Below, piece by piece: positions 6,826-13,954 of a stretch of DNA of 13,994 nt (positions are counted from its first letter, which is position 1; each line of letters starts with the position of its first letter). The DNA comes from Bin5 sp034428435 (lineage in GTDB: Bacteria; Chloroflexota; Anaerolineae; Caldilineales; Caldilineaceae), in contig DAOUHY010000144.1 in the NCBI GenBank assembly GCA_034428435.1, forward strand, positions 1-13,994, read 5' to 3'. Under the pieces are notes generated by a model that ran no database searches, was not told the DNA's origin, and was given only the letters and a program-made list of their open reading frames with translations. Made by a program: the position numbers and the translations under genes.

Positions 6826-8319
6826 ATGAAGACGCTGATCGTCGCGTGTATCCAACAGAAGATGCGGTTGCCCCAGACGCTGGAGGAGTACAGGGAAGAC
6901 CTGCGCAGGTTTTTGCGGGCAGCGGAGAATAAACGGGCGCGGCTGGTGATTTTTCCGGAACTGGCCGGGGTAATGGTGATCCCGCCACTATTGAGCGGAT
7001 TCCAGGCGAACCTGTTGAAGCGGTCGGATCTGGCGCGGCGGCGGCAATCAAGCCTGTGGCAGAAGTTCAGCGGCGGCTTTTCCGGTGCGCTGGCTGGATG
7101 GCTAAACACCGATTTCCGCCAGATGGCGGGCGCGCTGTTGACGACACAGCCGGAGAGGGTTTGGGAGGCGTACGACGAGGTCTTCGGGGGGCTGGCGCAG
7201 GAGTTTGACGTGACGTTGGTGGCGCCGAGTGCATATTTGCCGGACCCGCTGGACGGTGTGTTGCGGAACCTAACTGTAGTTTACGGCCCCAGCGGTGAGC
7301 GTTTAGGGTACCAAGCCAAGCGGGTGCTGCATCCTGAGGACGAGGACCTGGCCCAGCCGGGCCACGAATGGAACGTAATTCAGACGCCGGTCGGCAGGAT
7401 TGGGTTGATGCTGGGCGGCGACCTCCTGTACCCGGAGGTGGGTCGTCTGCTGGCATACCAGGGCGCGGAGTTGTTGATCGGCCAGGGCGCGGCTACAGAG
7501 CGAGTGTTGTATGAGAAGTTGCGGGCCGGGATGCTGGCGCGAATGCAAGACAATCAGTTGTTCGCGGCCATCAGCTTTCTGGTCGGCCACAATGAGTTCA
7601 GCCGCCGTCAGCGAGACCCTTTTGTGGGTCGATCGTCGGTGATGGCGCCGCAGGAGCTTACACCGCGAGCAAGCGGAATCCTGGTAGAGTCGTCCAACTT
7701 TCGCAGCGAGAGCGTGCTGTCGGCACAATGGGACTTCGAGGAGCTGGCCGAGCTGTGGGAGACATCGGACACGCCGGTGAGGAGCCAACTTCCCCTGGAT
7801 GCGGTCGGCCCGGCGCTGGCACAACTCTATCGAAAGATGAACCAGTTGCCAGCAGGGCCCGAGGCACTCCTGGCAGCGCCCGAAGTACAGGAACCTGAGA
7901 CCAAAGAACGGCCCGTAGTGATGGAAGAGAGGGTGACAGTGCCAAAAAGGACAAAGTCAATACTCAGTCTGGATGATCTGCCTGTACTTGCGTCGGTCAC
8001 TTCCTACTGGGGAGATGCGTCAGATACAGAGATCAAGGAATCCTTGCCTGCCCATGTTCCGGTCAGTTTGACCCCCGAGACATATGATTGGGAATTGGAC
8101 GAATCGTCAGAGGCGTTTGAGTCGCAGGCGTTAGCTACACCAGAGGCGGAGGCGGGCACTGCAGAAGATGTGAAAGCTCAGGGCGAAGATACGCAACCTG
8201 TGGTCGCCGGTCAGTCAGATGAGGCTCAGGCCGAGGACGGTGAAAGTGAAGAGGAGACGCAGGAGATGGATGCTCTTCTCGAGCCAAGGGCTGAAGACGA
8301 CCGCAGATATACCGGCTGA
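6826..8319 (+). CDS. Nitrilase-superfamily (CN-hydrolase) homologue lacking the catalytic cysteine, with acidic C-terminal tail
   Basis: Protein of 497 residues. Residues 1 to about 340 match the carbon-nitrogen hydrolase fold. There is a first strand TLIVACIQ and R39-L-V-I-F-P-E45 with the catalytic Glu. V130-type strand LVAPSAYLP is followed by G161-Y-Q-A-K165-R, which gives the catalytic Lys, and by R191-I-G-L-M-L-G197-G-D-L-L-Y-P-E. In active members the position of G197 (codon 7414-7416, GGC) is the nucleophilic Cys of the I-C-Y-D motif. The only Cys in the protein is C8. The region about 55-115 is longer than usual and basic. The tail (about 341-497) is rich in Glu, Asp, Pro and Ala and looks disordered. 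The ATG has no visible ribosome binding site, but an in-frame stop at 6796-6798 rules out a longer form. It is probably non-hydrolytic, perhaps a binding or scaffold protein. Confidence 0.85.
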   Translation: MKTLIVACIQQKMRLPQTLEEYREDLRRFLRAAENKRARLVIFPELAGVMVIPPLLSGFQANLLKRSDLARRRQSSLWQKFSGGFSGALAGWLNTDFRQMAGALLTTQPERVWEAYDEVFGGLAQEFDVTLVAPSAYLPDPLDGVLRNLTVVYGPSGERLGYQAKRVLHPEDEDLAQPGHEWNVIQTPVGRIGLMLGGDLLYPEVGRLLAYQGAELLIGQGAATERVLYEKLRAGMLARMQDNQLFAAISFLVGHNEFSRRQRDPFVGRSSVMAPQELTPRASGILVESSNFRSESVLSAQWDFEELAELWETSDTPVRSQLPLDAVGPALAQLYRKMNQLPAGPEALLAAPEVQEPETKERPVVMEERVTVPKRTKSILSLDDLPVLASVTSYWGDASDTEIKESLPAHVPVSLTPETYDWELDESSEAFESQALATPEAEAGTAEDVKAQGEDTQPVVAGQSDEAQAEDGESEEETQEMDALLEPRAEDDRRYTG

Positions 8320-8321
8320 GT

Positions 8322-8360
8322 TCTGACTTTCCAATTCTGGGTTGCCGGCCAGAAGTCAGA
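8322..8360. terminator. Possible bidirectional terminator between convergent genes
   Basis: TCTGACTT (8322-8329) and AAGTCAGA (8353-8360) are perfect 8-base arms, with an inner CTGG/CCAG stem (8337-8340 with 8349-8352). It occupies most of the 60-base gap between the nitrilase-like gene and the convergent reductase gene. T-runs are poor, so efficiency is uncertain. Confidence 0.45.
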
Positions 8361-8379
8361 TAGCGCCGCGAGTTGAGCG

Positions 8380-9846
8380 CTAAGGGAGAACGGGCTCTTC
8401 TTTGGCGGATTGAATCAGGCGAAGCATCTCTTCGACGTCGGTGATTTTCACCCGCGGCTGCCCCCGCAGTTCTCCCCGTTGGTTCTCAATCTGTTCCAGG
8501 ATCTGCCAGTCGGCAAAGGAAACGAAGTCCACCCCCTTTTGCTTCAGAAGAGGAATGATGTCATCCGGCCGGCCGTGCCCGTCAGTGTGCGGGCCGGAAC
8601 TGTTGACCGCGACAGTGGCGCCGGGTAGCAGTTCGGCGGCGATTTTCACATCTTCCATCATCATCTTGACCGTTTCGACGGCATCGGGCTTGTTCGTGCC
8701 GATCACGCCAGTGGGACCGCGTTTGGCCCAGCCGACGGTGTATTCGCCGGGGACGACCGGGCCGCCGTGTTCGGCTGTCACGCGCCCTTTTTCGTTGGGA
8801 ATGATACCCCAGCGGTCATAGAAGGGTACGCCTGGAATCGGGACGCCGCGGTAGCCGATGGAGCGGAACACCAGCCCGACATCATATTCTGTGAACGTGC
8901 CGATGCCGCGGCAGGCAACATAGCCCGTTTCGGTAGCTTGCAGCGCGTTTTTCTCGGTGGTGATGGCGCTGACTGTGCCGGCATCACCATTGATTTCGGT
9001 TGGTGAGCGCAGGAAGTGGAAGATGATCTGTTTGTGCTTGCCGGTGGCGCCCCGCTCCGCCAGCTCTTGAAGCGTTTCGAGGTTGCGGCGTGCGGTGCGG
9101 TCGCCTTCCATTTCGGCCTGGCTGGCTTCGTCGAGAACAAGGTCGGCCGGATTAACGATCACATCGGCGATTTCCAGCTCGCCCAGCTCCTTGATCTCCG
9201 GGTTGGTGAACTTGGCTTGTACCGGCCCGCGGCGGGCGAAGATGTGAATGCGCTTGACGTTGCTATCGCGCAGCTCCTCGAGGGCGTAGTCGGTAATATC
9301 GGTTGTCTCCAGTTCGGAGACCGATTTGGCGAGGATGCGGGTTACATCCATAGCCACATTGCCCACGCCGATGACAGCGACACTTTCGACGCTCAGATCG
9401 AAGTCAAAATGTCGGAAGTCGGGATGGCCGTTGTACCAGGCGACAAACTCAGTGGCGGAGAAGCTGCCCTCCAGGTCTTCGCCGGGGATGCCGAGCCTTT
9501 TGTCGGACTGGGCTCCGACCGCGTAGACGATCTGGTCATAGTGGGACTTGAGTTCGGGGTGCGTGATATCGGCGCCCAGGTCCACATTGCCAAAGTAGCG
9601 GACGCGGCTGTCCTTCATCGTGCGCTCGTAGATGCGGGTTACGGACTTGATCTTCTGGTGGTCTGGGGCGACGCCGTAGCGCACTAGTCCGTAGGGAGTA
9701 GGAAGCCGGTCGAAGATATCGATTGAGACGTGGGCATCTTTTTGTTGCAGCAGGGCGCCGGCGGCGTAGAATCCGGAAGGGCCGGCGCCGATGATGGCGA
9801 TACGTACGGGTCTGCTGCTGCTGCCTAGTCTTCCTGTGAAGGTCAA
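8380..9846 (-). CDS. fprA: NADPH-ferredoxin reductase, FprA / adrenodoxin reductase type
   Basis: FAD enzyme passing electrons between NADPH and ferredoxin, 488 residues, slightly longer than mycobacterial FprA. The N-terminal FAD fold has R15-I-A-I-I-G20-A-G22-P-S-G25. The family signature P51-Y-G-L-V-R-Y-G-V-A-P-D-H-Q-K follows. The NADP fold has V158-I-G160-V-G162-N-V-A165-M-D, and R205-R206 with G-P-V-Q-A-K-F-T sits where the 2'-phosphate is bound. The FAD-closing segment is G372-W-A-K-R-G-P-T-G-V-I-G-T-N-K. The C-terminal helix region (430-480) is typical. The start is TTG at 9846-9844, with AGAGG about 9 bases before it; no in-frame ATG lies near the right place. It is 56 bases after the small membrane-protein gene and probably co-transcribed. 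No ferredoxin gene is in view. Confidence 0.93.
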   Translation of the reverse strand: MTFTGRLGSSSRPVRIAIIGAGPSGFYAAGALLQQKDAHVSIDIFDRLPTPYGLVRYGVAPDHQKIKSVTRIYERTMKDSRVRYFGNVDLGADITHPELKSHYDQIVYAVGAQSDKRLGIPGEDLEGSFSATEFVAWYNGHPDFRHFDFDLSVESVAVIGVGNVAMDVTRILAKSVSELETTDITDYALEELRDSNVKRIHIFARRGPVQAKFTNPEIKELGELEIADVIVNPADLVLDEASQAEMEGDRTARRNLETLQELAERGATGKHKQIIFHFLRSPTEINGDAGTVSAITTEKNALQATETGYVACRGIGTFTEYDVGLVFRSIGYRGVPIPGVPFYDRWGIIPNEKGRVTAEHGGPVVPGEYTVGWAKRGPTGVIGTNKPDAVETVKMMMEDVKIAAELLPGATVAVNSSGPHTDGHGRPDDIIPLLKQKGVDFVSFADWQILEQIENQRGELRGQPRVKITDVEEMLRLIQSAKEEPVLP

Positions 9847-9893
9847 CGCAATTTCCTCTTAGAGTTCGATTCTGCGTTAAAACTACAATACGG

Positions 9894-9917
9894 CAGCGAA
9901 AATCACAATTTTCGCTG
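9894..9917 (-). promoter_or_regulatory. Hairpin at the end of the 70-residue gene, before the reductase
   Basis: CAGCGAAAAT (9894-9903) and ATTTTCGCTG (9908-9917) are perfect 10-base arms with a 4-base loop. The hairpin overlaps the stop codon (9905-9903) of the small gene and ends 47 bases before the reductase start. On the minus strand it is followed by CCGTATTGTAGTTTTAA, only a broken T-run. It may attenuate readthrough or shield the upstream message. Confidence 0.5.
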
Positions 9918-10115
9918 GAGCAGAGACTGAAACTGCCGGGCCAGGGTGAGAACGCCGATTCCGAGCTGGAAGTATTCGGCGGGGCCGATGGTTTCGAGTG
10001 CTGTCTCGCCGTCCTCGTCTTTACGCGCGCTGGATAGCCAGGCAAAGACGCCGCCCAGCAGCGCGCCTCCGATCATGCCTGCTAAAATGATTCCTGTCCG
10101 GCCGCTTTCCTTCAT
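9903..10115 (-). CDS. Small single-span membrane protein of unknown function
   Basis: A 70-residue protein. Residues 1-7 are polar and basic. Residues 8-27 (GIILAGMIGGALLGGVFAWL) form one glycine-rich membrane span with GxxxG-like spacing that could pack against another helix. Then comes a charged stretch S28-S-A-R-K-D-E-D-G-E, and a C-terminal amphipathic segment (about 47-70) ending in Q-R-K-L. The ATG at 10115-10113 has GGAG 8 bases upstream, so it is likely a true gene. It precedes the ferredoxin reductase and probably shares its transcript. I do not recognise the family; glycine-rich YtxH-like small membrane proteins look similar. A role in anchoring a redox partner would be speculation. 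Confidence 0.65.
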   Translation of the reverse strand: MKESGRTGIILAGMIGGALLGGVFAWLSSARKDEDGETALETIGPAEYFQLGIGVLTLARQFQSLLQRKL

Positions 10116-10168
10116 CGTCAGTCTCCACTATATCCGGCACCACCCATTTGGCGCGTAAGCGCTTGTAC

Positions 10169-10195
10169 ATTTTACATCCAGGATAACAGTTTCAA
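10169..10195 (-). promoter_or_regulatory. Weak promoter candidate for the small-protein and reductase pair
   Basis: On the minus strand TTGAAA (10195-10190) and TAAAAT (10174-10169) are each near consensus, but the spacing is 15 bases, short of the usual 16-18. Transcription would begin about 10162, leaving a leader of about 45 bases. Confidence 0.3.
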
Positions 10196-10220
10196 GGGGC
10201 GCGGAACGGTTTGTTGCGAA

Positions 10221-10258
10221 AATCGACCGCGACGCTGGCGGCAGCGCCGCGGTCAATT
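10221..10258 (-). terminator. Intrinsic terminator of the minus-strand binding-protein gene
   Basis: GACCGCG (10225-10231) pairs with CGCGGTC (10248-10254). After one mismatch, CGCTG (10233-10237) pairs with CAGCG (10242-10246) around a 4-base loop. Three further pairs lie outside another mismatch. On the minus strand the stem is followed by GATTTTCG. It is about 70 bases past the stop of the binding-protein gene. Confidence 0.6.
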
Positions 10259-10272
10259 GGTGCGGACATTGT

Positions 10273-10288
10273 AGCGGCAGAAGCCGCT
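10273..10288 (-). repeat. Second hairpin downstream of the minus-strand binding-protein gene
   Basis: AGCGGC (10273-10278) and GCCGCT (10283-10288) form a perfect 6-base stem with a 4-base loop. On the minus strand it comes before the larger terminator hairpin, giving two tandem stems after the gene. No T-run follows. Confidence 0.4.
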
Positions 10289-10326
10289 CTTGTCACATGC
10301 AGCAGACGACATCGATCTGAATCGTC

Positions 10327-11910
10327 TTACTTCAGGGTCATCTCCTTGACGAGAATGCGGTGATCAAGCTGGGGCGCCCATTCGATCCGGCCGCCGAGGC
10401 CGTAAGCGAGATCGAGGTGGCCTATGTAACCAATAGCGACGTCCTCGTGCACGATCCGACTGAGTTCCTGCAGCGTCATTTCACGCTCGTCACCAGTGAG
10501 GGGAAGCGCCTTCGTCCAGACGGCGTCAGCTTCCTCGTTACAGTAGACAGAGAGGATGCCCTCGCAGGAGTAGTAGAAGCGGTAGGAGGAGGCGTAGTCC
10601 ATGATCTCGTTGCCATGCAGATGAATGGCGACGAAGTTCCGATCTTCGGGAACGTCCTTGATGTTGATCAGCATCACCTGGCCGAAGCCTTCGGGATCGT
10701 AGAAGGTGGTGGTTACGCTGAAGCCGACATCGGTGAGCATGGAGGCAACGGCCTGTATGACCTCGTCGATTCTGGGGAAGACTGCATGGCGGGCGCCGAG
10801 CGTGATCTCCATATCGACGGGTACGCCGTCCGCGGCCGCGGCGGCCAGGAGTTCACGAGCCTGGTCGGGATCGTAGGGATACGGCTCCAGGCTGGGGTCG
10901 TGGCCGGTGGCGGAGGAGTTGACGATCTGGCTGGCGACGGTGGCCGCGCCGCCAAGGATGCTATCGACGATGGCTTCTTTGTCGATGGCCAGCTGGAAGG
11001 CGAGGCGAACGCGCTGGTCGGACAATAGCGGGCTATTGGTGTCCATGCGGATAAAGATCGTCTCGACGCTGGGGGCGGACACGCAGCTGGCGTCAGCCTC
11101 TTCGTCGAGCAGCTGGCACTGTTCGGGCGTGATAAACGCGGCCAGATCGACCTCTCCGGCCTGCACGGCGGCGACCCGTACCTGGTCTTCCTGCAGGAAT
11201 CTGACGGTGATATTCTTGAATGTCTGGGCACCGCGGGCGTCATCGGGATGGGACAGGCCCCACCAGTCAGGGTTGGCCTCGTAGGTGATCGACTCGCCCT
11301 TGCGCCACTCGACATACTTGTAGGGGCCGGTGCCGATGAGTTCGGTATGGTAGGAGTCGGGATCCTCGGCCAGTTGCTTTGCTGAGGAGATTCCTACCCA
11401 CTCGACCTTTCCGAGCAGGATAGGGTCGGGCTCCGGGGTTGAAATATCAAGGGTGTATTCGTCAACGGCTTCGGCGCTCATCGTGCCCAAGAAGTCAAGC
11501 AGGTCGAATGCGTTTTCGGCGTCGAAGGTGTGGTTGATGCTGACGGCGGCGGCTTCAGCGTTAAAGGGCGAACCGTCGTGGAAGGTGACGCCCTCGCGTA
11601 GCGTGAAGCGGATTGTGGTGTCGTTAAGCCGCTCCCAGGAGGTGGCCAGGATAGGGACGAACTCACCGGTGGTGAAATCACGGTTGATCAGCTGTTCGAT
11701 AGCGTTGCGGAAGCCGGGTCCGCCGGTGCCGGCGAAGGAGCGCCAGGCGTCGAGGCTGACCGGCTCGATGCCGACGGCGATGACCACTTCTTCGCCGGCC
11801 ATTGCGCCATCGTCGCCTGGGGCAGCCGGTTGTACAGGTTGACAGCCTGACAGTACAAGGGCCAAAACAAGGACCAGCACCATCCATGTCCAATTCGTTC
11901 TCCGAGCCAT
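10327..11910 (-). CDS. ABC transporter substrate-binding lipoprotein, family 5, Sec-exported
   Basis: Membrane-anchored solute receptor of 527 residues. The ATG at 11910-11908 is preceded by a perfect AGGAGG (11922-11917) at 6 bases; the reading frame is open 86 codons further upstream, but that part has no signal features. The signal peptide is MARRTNWTW then a hydrophobic core (10-20) and lipobox L20-S-G-C23. It has only R3-R4 near the start without the Tat pattern, so Sec export is likely. Family 5 landmarks include L87-A-T-S-W, T103-L-R-E-G-V-T-F-H-D-G, G193-T-G-P-Y, N213-P-D-W-W and, later, L-L-S-D-Q-R-V-R-L-A-F. Two close cysteine pairs, near P-E-Q-C and A-S-C-V and in the Y-Y-S-C to V-Y-C segment, could form disulfides. 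No permease lies next to it. The ligand is unknown. Confidence 0.93.
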   Translation of the reverse strand: MARRTNWTWMVLVLVLALVLSGCQPVQPAAPGDDGAMAGEEVVIAVGIEPVSLDAWRSFAGTGGPGFRNAIEQLINRDFTTGEFVPILATSWERLNDTTIRFTLREGVTFHDGSPFNAEAAAVSINHTFDAENAFDLLDFLGTMSAEAVDEYTLDISTPEPDPILLGKVEWVGISSAKQLAEDPDSYHTELIGTGPYKYVEWRKGESITYEANPDWWGLSHPDDARGAQTFKNITVRFLQEDQVRVAAVQAGEVDLAAFITPEQCQLLDEEADASCVSAPSVETIFIRMDTNSPLLSDQRVRLAFQLAIDKEAIVDSILGGAATVASQIVNSSATGHDPSLEPYPYDPDQARELLAAAAADGVPVDMEITLGARHAVFPRIDEVIQAVASMLTDVGFSVTTTFYDPEGFGQVMLINIKDVPEDRNFVAIHLHGNEIMDYASSYRFYYSCEGILSVYCNEEADAVWTKALPLTGDEREMTLQELSRIVHEDVAIGYIGHLDLAYGLGGRIEWAPQLDHRILVKEMTLK

Positions 11911-12156
11911 AGCAACCCTCCTGGGATTTTTTGTGTCAGCAATAAGTCGCCTCCCACGCCCTGAGATGTCCAATGCTACATTTGGGGATCGTGGGAAAGT
12001 CGGTGGATCAGACGGGCGAGTGCAACGCCACCGGCGGCAACCGGCCTGAATTTTTTCTGTTGTAATATTGCTGACGACGGTGTTAAGATAGCGGCGCCGC
12101 CATTCTGGGGTCGATAAAACGCAATTTTTTGACAGTTGGCTAAATTCTGGGACGAT

Positions 12157-12184
12157 TGTATAGTACATCCGGCAGACCCGTCAA
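12157..12184 (-). promoter_or_regulatory. Sigma-70-type promoter for the minus-strand binding-protein gene
   Basis: On the minus strand TTGACG (12184-12179) is followed after 16 bases by TATACA (12162-12157), or after 18 bases by TACAAT (12160-12155). Both -10 readings are good. Transcription would start near 12150. Confidence 0.55.
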
Positions 12185-12237
12185 TTCACGATTTAGCCTT
12201 CCATGCCCGGTTCCACATGACCTAAACCCGAATCAGG

Positions 12238-12261
12238 ACAGCCGTAACCGGAGCCGGCTGT
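12238..12261. promoter_or_regulatory. Inverted repeat in the divergent region
   Basis: ACAGCCG (12238-12244) and CGGCTGT (12255-12261) are perfect 7-base arms separated by 10 bases. It lies upstream of the minus-strand promoter and could be an operator or a hairpin of a plus-strand leader. Confidence 0.4.
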
Positions 12262-12387
12262 AGTATCTCTCATAGTCCTCAACCACTGGTCACAGTTCTG
12301 AAACGAAAATTACCTGCGTGTAATCGAGTGGCTCTCAGGCCAAACTGCAGCGCATTGGAACGCAGCCCCTTCGACGGCCGGTGCGGT

Positions 12388-12414
12388 TGCAGCCATACCG
12401 ACAAACTGGCTGCA
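12388..12414. promoter_or_regulatory. Inverted repeat upstream of the family 1 binding-protein gene
   Basis: TGCAGCCA (12388-12395) and TGGCTGCA (12407-12414) are perfect 8-base arms with an 11-base spacer. The centre is about 100 bases before the ATG at 12501. It may be a dyad operator or an mRNA stem. Confidence 0.4.
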
Positions 12415-12500
12415 TTGTACATGGCCGCAATTGCGATAGGTATCTCCTCAAACGAACGCATCAACTGTGTTCAAACTCACTTTCATTCAGGAGGGACAAG

Positions 12501-13907
12501 ATGTCCAGAAAGTTGTACAGTCGCAGAGAAGTATTGAGGACTACAGCGGGCGCGGCGGGCGTTGGCCTGCTGGCGGCGTGCGCGGCGCCGATGGCGCCTG
12601 CAGGCGGGGAGGCGGCGATACCCAGTGATCAGCGGCAGGGCGTGCTGTGGGGATTGCAGTATGATCCCCACGTGGAAGCGTACCAGCGACTTGCCGATCT
12701 GTTCGAGTCGCAGGGCGGGGGGACGTTCGAAGTACAGCCGCAGGCGTGGCCAATTCCGCCCAAGGTGATTGCCGCGCTGGCGGCAGGTACGCAGCCGGAC
12801 GTAGCCTGCATCATGGGTGAGCAGTTGACCAGCCTGCATCTGCACCAGGCGCTTGTGCCCTGCACGGAGCAGGTCTACAACCACATGGGTGTGGACCCTG
12901 ACGAGTCCTTTGTGGGTGACGCGATCGGCGCGTACACATGGCAGGGCGAGATCTGGGGCGTGCCGACCGAGGCCAATGGCGTCGGCAACATGGTGAACGT
13001 TCCCAGCGAAGATGTGATTGCTCTTGGATTGGAGGACCAGTACCCGCCGTTGAACGGGGAAGTCTTCTTCGAGAGCTATCCGAGCATGTGGGAGCTGGCG
13101 CAGGCGCTGCAGGTGGAAGAGGACGGCAAGGTAGTCAAGTGGGGCCTGAGCAGCCAGGGCTGGGATGACATGAGCTATCTCGGCATCCTGCGGACCCTGC
13201 TCGACAAGAAGGGCATGGACTGGTGGGACCTGGAGAACAAGCAGTTCAATATCAATACGGAAGAGGGCATCAAGGCTATGCAGCTCTACGTCGAGACGCC
13301 GGTGGAGATGGGTATTGAGACGCAGCTGGACCAGTCGCATGTCGACGCGGCCCTGGCCGGAAAGGTGGCACTGGCACGGGGCAACGGCACGCCATCGCTG
13401 CCGATGTCCTGGGAGCTGGGCTACACGTACGTGATGTGCGGAGCGCCGATGGTCTTTGAAGGCGAGCTGCCGCTGTTCGCCGGAGAGGGCGGATGGGGCT
13501 TCATCTCGCTGAAGCAGTCGCATAACCCCGACATGGCAATCGAGTTCTTACGCATGTTGGTGACGCACGAAGGGCAGCTTGAATACGCGAAGATCTATGG
13601 TGGCGCAGTCCATACATCCTGGAAGGATTTGGTCGGCGTTTACGATCACTTCACCCACCCGGATCCTGAAGGTCCCCAGGTGGGTATGGCAAAGATCCTG
13701 CAGGAGCATCTGCAGCCACTAACGACTTTCGAGGGCGTGGGATTCGGCTCGATTGCCGAAATCGGTTCCGCGATCACAGAAGGCGCGTCAGAGGTGCGGC
13801 AGGGGAACATCGGCAGCGAGGAAGCTGTGGAGTTGATCCAGACTCGTTGCGAGGCTCAGTACCAAGAGTATGTGAGCGACGTGCGCGAACTGGGCTTGGA
13901 ACCGTAG
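12501..13907 (+). CDS. ABC transporter substrate-binding lipoprotein, family 1 (sugar type), Tat-exported
   Basis: Extracytoplasmic solute receptor of 468 residues. The ATG follows a perfect AGGAGG (12489-12494) at 6 bases; an in-frame GTG 40 codons upstream is open but lacks these features. The N-terminus has a Tat motif S7-R8-R9-E-V-L, a hydrophobic segment and lipobox L24-A-A-C27. The mature part follows the family 1 plan: an early strand GVLWGLQYDPH, E-A-Y-Q-R-L-A-D-L-F helix, I-P-P-K-V-I-A-A-L-A-A-G-T-Q-P-D-V, W-G-V-P-T-E hinge-type segment, and late G-E-G-G-W-G-F-I-S. Family members mostly bind sugars or glycerol-phosphate-type compounds and pair with MalF/MalG-type permeases. Any such permeases would lie past the right edge. 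Conservation is looser than in the family 5 proteins, so the ligand class is inferred. Confidence 0.9.
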   Translation: MSRKLYSRREVLRTTAGAAGVGLLAACAAPMAPAGGEAAIPSDQRQGVLWGLQYDPHVEAYQRLADLFESQGGGTFEVQPQAWPIPPKVIAALAAGTQPDVACIMGEQLTSLHLHQALVPCTEQVYNHMGVDPDESFVGDAIGAYTWQGEIWGVPTEANGVGNMVNVPSEDVIALGLEDQYPPLNGEVFFESYPSMWELAQALQVEEDGKVVKWGLSSQGWDDMSYLGILRTLLDKKGMDWWDLENKQFNINTEEGIKAMQLYVETPVEMGIETQLDQSHVDAALAGKVALARGNGTPSLPMSWELGYTYVMCGAPMVFEGELPLFAGEGGWGFISLKQSHNPDMAIEFLRMLVTHEGQLEYAKIYGGAVHTSWKDLVGVYDHFTHPDPEGPQVGMAKILQEHLQPLTTFEGVGFGSIAEIGSAITEGASEVRQGNIGSEEAVELIQTRCEAQYQEYVSDVRELGLEP

Positions 13908-13918
13908 GGTCGAGGAGA

Positions 13919-13954
13919 GAGTGGAGAGGAGAGCGCTGCTCTCACTCTCCACTC
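13919..13954 (+). terminator. Purine-rich hairpin after the family 1 binding-protein gene
   Basis: GAGTGGAGAG (13919-13928) pairs with CTCTCCACTC (13945-13954). GAGAGC (13929-13934) pairs with GCTCTC (13938-13943), with a 3-base loop and one bulged A. Only CTTATGTC follows, so it is not a clear intrinsic terminator. Like the hairpin at 2413-2461 it comes directly after a binding-protein gene and may tune expression of downstream genes. Confidence 0.5.

Larger units (their letters stand above)
11911..12500. other. Divergent regulatory region between two binding-protein genes
   Basis: This is 590 bases without a supported gene. It holds a minus-strand promoter (12157-12184), a 10-base GC palindrome GCGGCGCCGC (12091-12100) and two inverted repeats (12238-12261 and 12388-12414). 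It ends at a strong ribosome binding site on each side. The predicted minus-strand leader is about 240 bases. No plus-strand promoter of good quality was found; TTGTAC-N16-TAGGTA at 12415-12442 is the best weak match. Confidence 0.55.

Noticed and set aside
9016..9687. Plus-strand open frame of 223 codons
   Set aside because: Antisense to the FprA-like reductase, which has full family motifs on the other strand.
12031..12056. CCGG stem followed by a T-run, terminator-like on the plus strand
   Set aside because: Only 4 pairs, and no plus-strand gene lies upstream within several kilobases for it to terminate.
12483..13523. Minus-strand open frame of 346 codons
   Set aside because: Antisense to the family 1 binding protein, rich in Arg, Leu and His with no motif.
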